Source: Taeniopygia guttata | Lineage: Eukaryota > Chordata > Aves > Passeriformes > Estrildidae | Direction of reading: 5' to 3' | Assembly (NCBI RefSeq): GCF_048771995.1 | Contig: NC_133024.1 | Location: 113,410,501 to 113,474,500, forward strand | Length of the DNA: 64,000 nt | In this document: one piece after another, positions 61,137 through 64,000 of the stretch | Numbering within the stretch: position 1 is the stretch's first letter | Layout of the letters: each line of letters opens with the position of its first letter | The notes under the pieces: model-generated | Told to the model about the DNA's origin: nothing | The model's database searches: none | What the model saw: the letters and a program-made list of their open reading frames with translations, nothing else | Made by a program: the position numbers and the translations under genes

Positions 61137-61319
61137 GGCTGCTTTTCTGTTGGAACCTGTGATTTCTTCTCCCCTCAAAGCACTTTTCTCATCCTTTGCC
61201 TAATCCTCACACCAGGCAAACCTCGTGTCCTGAGTGTTGTGGTTTTGGCATATCCCATTCATGGCATGGTCCTGTGAACTTGGGAAAATCCCTTGGAGAC
61301 CTGGATTTTGGCCTTTTGA

Positions 61320-61583
61320 AGTGCCAGGACACAGGGAATGGCTTCAAAGTGAAAAATTACAGGTTTAGATCAGATAATAGGAAAAATTTCCTCCCTGGCA
61401 GGGTGGGCAGGGCTGGGATGGAATTCCCAGAGCAGCTGTGGCTGCCCCTGGATCCCTGGCAGTGCCCAAGGCCAGGTTGGATTTGGGGCTGGAACAGCCT
61501 GGGACACTGGGAGGTGTCCCTGCCATGGCACTGGATGGGCTTTGAGGTCCCTTCCAGCCCAAACCATTCCATGATTTCCAGTG
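61320..61583 (+). mobile_element. CR1 LINE fragment (plus)
   Basis: 'gtgccaggacacagggaatg', 'agatcagataataggaaaaa', 'gctgcccctggatccctggc', and a tail 'ggtcccttccagcccaaacc' attccatgattt. Confidence 0.93.
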
Positions 61584-63046
61584 TCTCAGCCCTACTGAAC
61601 ATCTGTGTTTTGTTCTGACACTTGAAAGAATAATTTTCATCTCATAACCGTGCGTTGTAATCAAAACTCATTTTTCTTTGCTTCAACAACTGAAGATTTC
61701 CTATCAAGATCCATGATTGGTGTTTAAAAGTAAAATCAATCATTTCTCTGTAATTGCCCAATTTCTAACCCTTCCTTTACCTCACAGAACCGTGGCTGTG
61801 TGCTGTAGGTAGAGAGGAAAAAGAGGAAGGAAAATGGGTTATTTGGTGAAGCACAAGGCATGCGATTGTTGTTTGTTGTTGTATGAAATCACAATCAAAA
61901 TTGACACAAGTTGCTATTAAACTCTATTTCCTGTGTTAAAAAAAGTCAGTATTAGCTAAAAAGAAACCTGCAGCAGTAGATTTGCACATAGACCTTAATG
62001 AGCCCAATTGACCTTCTGTGCTGTATTTACAATTGCCTTCAAATTGTAAGCAGATGTTTGAAAAACTTTTGTTAATAGGTCCCTAACATCTGTTTCACCA
62101 GGGATATTGCCCACCAAAGCAGCTGTAATTAGTAGAGCACCTCGTGCAGGCATCTTTTTTTCTGACTGGTGCAGATGATCGTGTTTCTCCCTGGGGTATT
62201 AAAGTAAAATCTTATTGGCACTTTTGTTTTCATAAATTCTACAACATCTCTTTTGTGAGGGGGAAAGTTTTTCCACCGAAGGTAAGAGGTTTTTTCCCTG
62301 TGAAGTCTTAAAAAAAAAAATAAAATGCTTTGCAGAACTGATAGATCACCAAATAATATGAAATACTGAGTGCAGCTGAAGCTTTTGATGGGGTTTGTCC
62401 ATTTGTGCTGCTCAGGTTCATGATAAAATGCGTGTTCCGAGTGGAAAAAAAGGCAAAATGAAAGGAAGAAAATCTCAAACCCTGCTGCTGCTGCGGGGAA
62501 AAAAAAAGAAAATCCAGTGTCATTTGCCCATTAAAGTTCTTTTATAGGACATAGTTTCCATTTGTTGAGAGCACAATAACCTGTCTGCTTGCTGAGTTTA
62601 CCCAGCCCTGCTTGCAGGGGATTGTTCTGACAGGGGCTCAGGAGGGCTGCCAGCCTCCAGAGCTTTTCCTTTTAAACCAACTGCAATTTGGGAGCTCTTC
62701 TTTGCCTCCTGCTTTCCAAAATGGAATATGGAAAATGCAACTGGGGGAGGGAGGGTTGGGCAGAGCCGCCAGTGAAGTTTCCACTCGGTTTCCAAGCGGA
62801 TTTCTGTGGAGATGAGTGACAGAGGAGCAGCACTTTTCCAGAGGGAGGAATCCTGTTGGGAATGTTCTGCTGGATCCCAGAGCAGCCTCTCCAAAGCACA
62901 GGAGCTTTCCACAATCATCCCTTTCTGTCCTTTCAAAGCTGGGAGGTGACCACTGTGTTGTGCATCGCTCAGAGTTTGTGTGAATAAATGGATTTTAACT
63001 CCATCCTTTGGACAATGCCATAGGAATTGCTTCCAGAGGGAGAGGG

Positions 63047-63664
63047 TGTGGGAATCCAGAGCTTCCCTCTGGCTGCCCTGGCAGCTCTGGGACCCTGGCA
63101 GGGGTCAGGAACCCCCCTGGACAGAGCCCCCAGAGACACTGGCTGTGATCTCTGTCCATGGAAAAGAGTTTTCAACCTTACAGGATGAATTACCAGCTCT
63201 GAGTGTTTGATATCAGTAATAATTAAGTGTGGCACGGGTGCAAAAGTAAAATTTTAGGATTCTAGATAAGGGGTCCAAAGGGGACAAGATGGAGGAAATT
63301 GGGTGTGCCTTGTCCTTTTTCTCCTTCTTCATGCCCTCCATGTTTCACTGTGGTGTTGGCATTTTTCTGTTGGTTTAGGCTGGGGACACACTGTTCAACG
63401 TAGGTGACAGATATTGGCACGTTATTGTAAATCCAGCACAGGTAGTTTGTGGTATTTAATGTTTGTACCATCCCACTGAGGGCAGAGCCCCACACGCTGC
63501 CCTGCAGGACAGAGCTGCGGCAGGGCAGCAGAACATGTTAGAGATAAACAGAATAAACAGCCTTGAAACCAGCACAGACCAATTATGGCTTCTGCTTTGG
63601 CAGCGGGGCTGACAGACAGAGACTTTCTACAATCTCGGAATCATCAATACCTCAGATTCCAACA
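63047..63664 (+). mobile_element. Solo LTR of an endogenous retrovirus, copy 2 of pair 1
   Basis: This 618-bp block begins TGTGGGAATCC and ends TTCCAACA, the inverse of 1305-1922. An AATAAACAGCC polyadenylation signal near 63551-63561 and a TATTTAA-like box near 63453-63459 indicate left-to-right orientation. Flanks agaggg (63041-63046) and tgaggg (63665-63670) match at 5 of 6 positions, in keeping with a 6-bp target duplication. No retroviral coding sequence adjoins it. Confidence 0.9.
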
Positions 63665-63825
63665 TGAGGGAGGGAGGAATTTTAGGGAAAAAGGGTCCTG
63701 ATGGTGCTACAGTTAAAGTGTGAAATAGAACTGTGTATTACAGGCATTTGCTACCTGAAATGTTAAATTAATGCTTGGATTGAGGTTATCAAACTCTCCA
63801 GGGCACGAGTCTGACTCACATTTCA

Positions 63826-64000
63826 GGGAATCATGGAATGGTTGGGGTTGGAAGGGATCTTCAAAATCATCTCATTGCACCCCTTCCACTGTGCCAGGCT
63901 GCTCCAAGCCCCTTCCAGCCTGTCCCCAGGGATCCAGGGGCAGCCCCAGCTGCTCTGGGAATTCCTACAGATTAGAAAAGAGTCTGGGATTGTCTTTTCC
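63826..64000 (-). mobile_element. CR1 LINE fragment (minus), reaching the window edge
   Basis: It starts 'gaatcatggaatggttgggg' and continues gggatcttcaaaatcatc, 'ccaggctgctccaagcccct' and 'ggatccaggggcagccccag' to the tctgggaattcc block near 63955. The last about 35 bp are unclear. Confidence 0.88.

Larger units (their letters stand above)
42135..64000 (+). other. HLCS intron 6 (partial, at least 21.9 kb)
   Basis: It begins gtaaga. No further HLCS exon is seen in any plus-strand frame up to the window edge. It contains CR1 pieces, a roughly 24-bp minisatellite (47581-48646), a TTCC tract (54094-54505), a roughly 197-bp tandem repeat (55165-55733) and two solo LTRs (52732-53187, 63047-63664). 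The stretches 42135-46050, 46110-47580, 48647-49255, 49456-51117, 51745-52731, 53188-54093, 55734-57175 (except a doubtful CR1 scrap near 56735) and 57513-60465 show nothing I can name. Confidence 0.8.

Noticed and set aside
1305..63664. The two 618-bp LTRs as the ends of one large transposon or provirus
   Set aside because: They are inverted relative to each other, each has its own flanking duplication, and the interval is a normal host gene.

Overview
The window looks like bird nuclear DNA, most likely from a songbird (passerine). It has a large, AT-rich, intron-dominated layout, one vertebrate gene with consensus GT/AG splice sites, about twenty 5'-truncated CR1 LINE fragments (the characteristic bird retrotransposon), and several solo LTRs of bird-type endogenous retroviruses with target-site duplications. 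No bacterial, phage or organellar genes and no CRISPR arrays were seen.

The only gene I can support is the 5' part of HLCS (holocarboxylase synthetase / biotin-protein ligase), read left to right. A GC-rich promoter island (about 2585-3130) holds GC boxes and CCAAT boxes and leads into an ATG at 2910. Six coding exons follow: 2910-3101, 7805-7957, 11791-11953, 13602-14479, 18009-18191 and 41863-42134. Together they encode 613 complete codons plus two bases. They join without a frame break (intron phases 0,0,1,0,0, then 2 at the last donor). The product is the long amino-terminal form of HLCS. It ends just before the conserved biotin-transferring catalytic domain, whose exons must lie to the right of position 64000. 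Intron 5 is about 23.7 kb, and at least 21.9 kb of intron 6 is present.

Region by region: 1-2580 is upstream flank with a solo LTR and a CR1 copy. Introns 1-4 (3.1-18 kb) hold CR1 pieces, a pair of diverged direct repeats, LTR-like AT-rich tracts and a 184-bp fold-back element. Intron 5 (18.2-41.9 kb) holds an LTR at 22.5 kb, a fold-back CR1, a 53-bp minisatellite at 26 kb, a roughly 345-bp tandem repeat at 31.5-32.9 kb and an LTR at 41 kb. Intron 6 (42.1-64 kb) holds a roughly 24-bp minisatellite at 47.6-48.6 kb, an LTR at 52.7 kb, a long TTCC tract at 54.1 kb, a roughly 197-bp tandem repeat at 55.2-55.7 kb, a cluster of CR1 copies at 57-61.6 kb and a solo LTR at 63 kb.

The points most worth a second look are these. 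The residue aligned with the canonical human start Met is encoded by CTG (Leu). Two solo-LTR pairs form nested inverted repeats, the outer pair 61 kb apart with the promoter and all six exons between its members. Some CR1 insertions carry 3' ends at both edges. I found no evidence for a new biological system; most long open frames are chance or repeat-driven.
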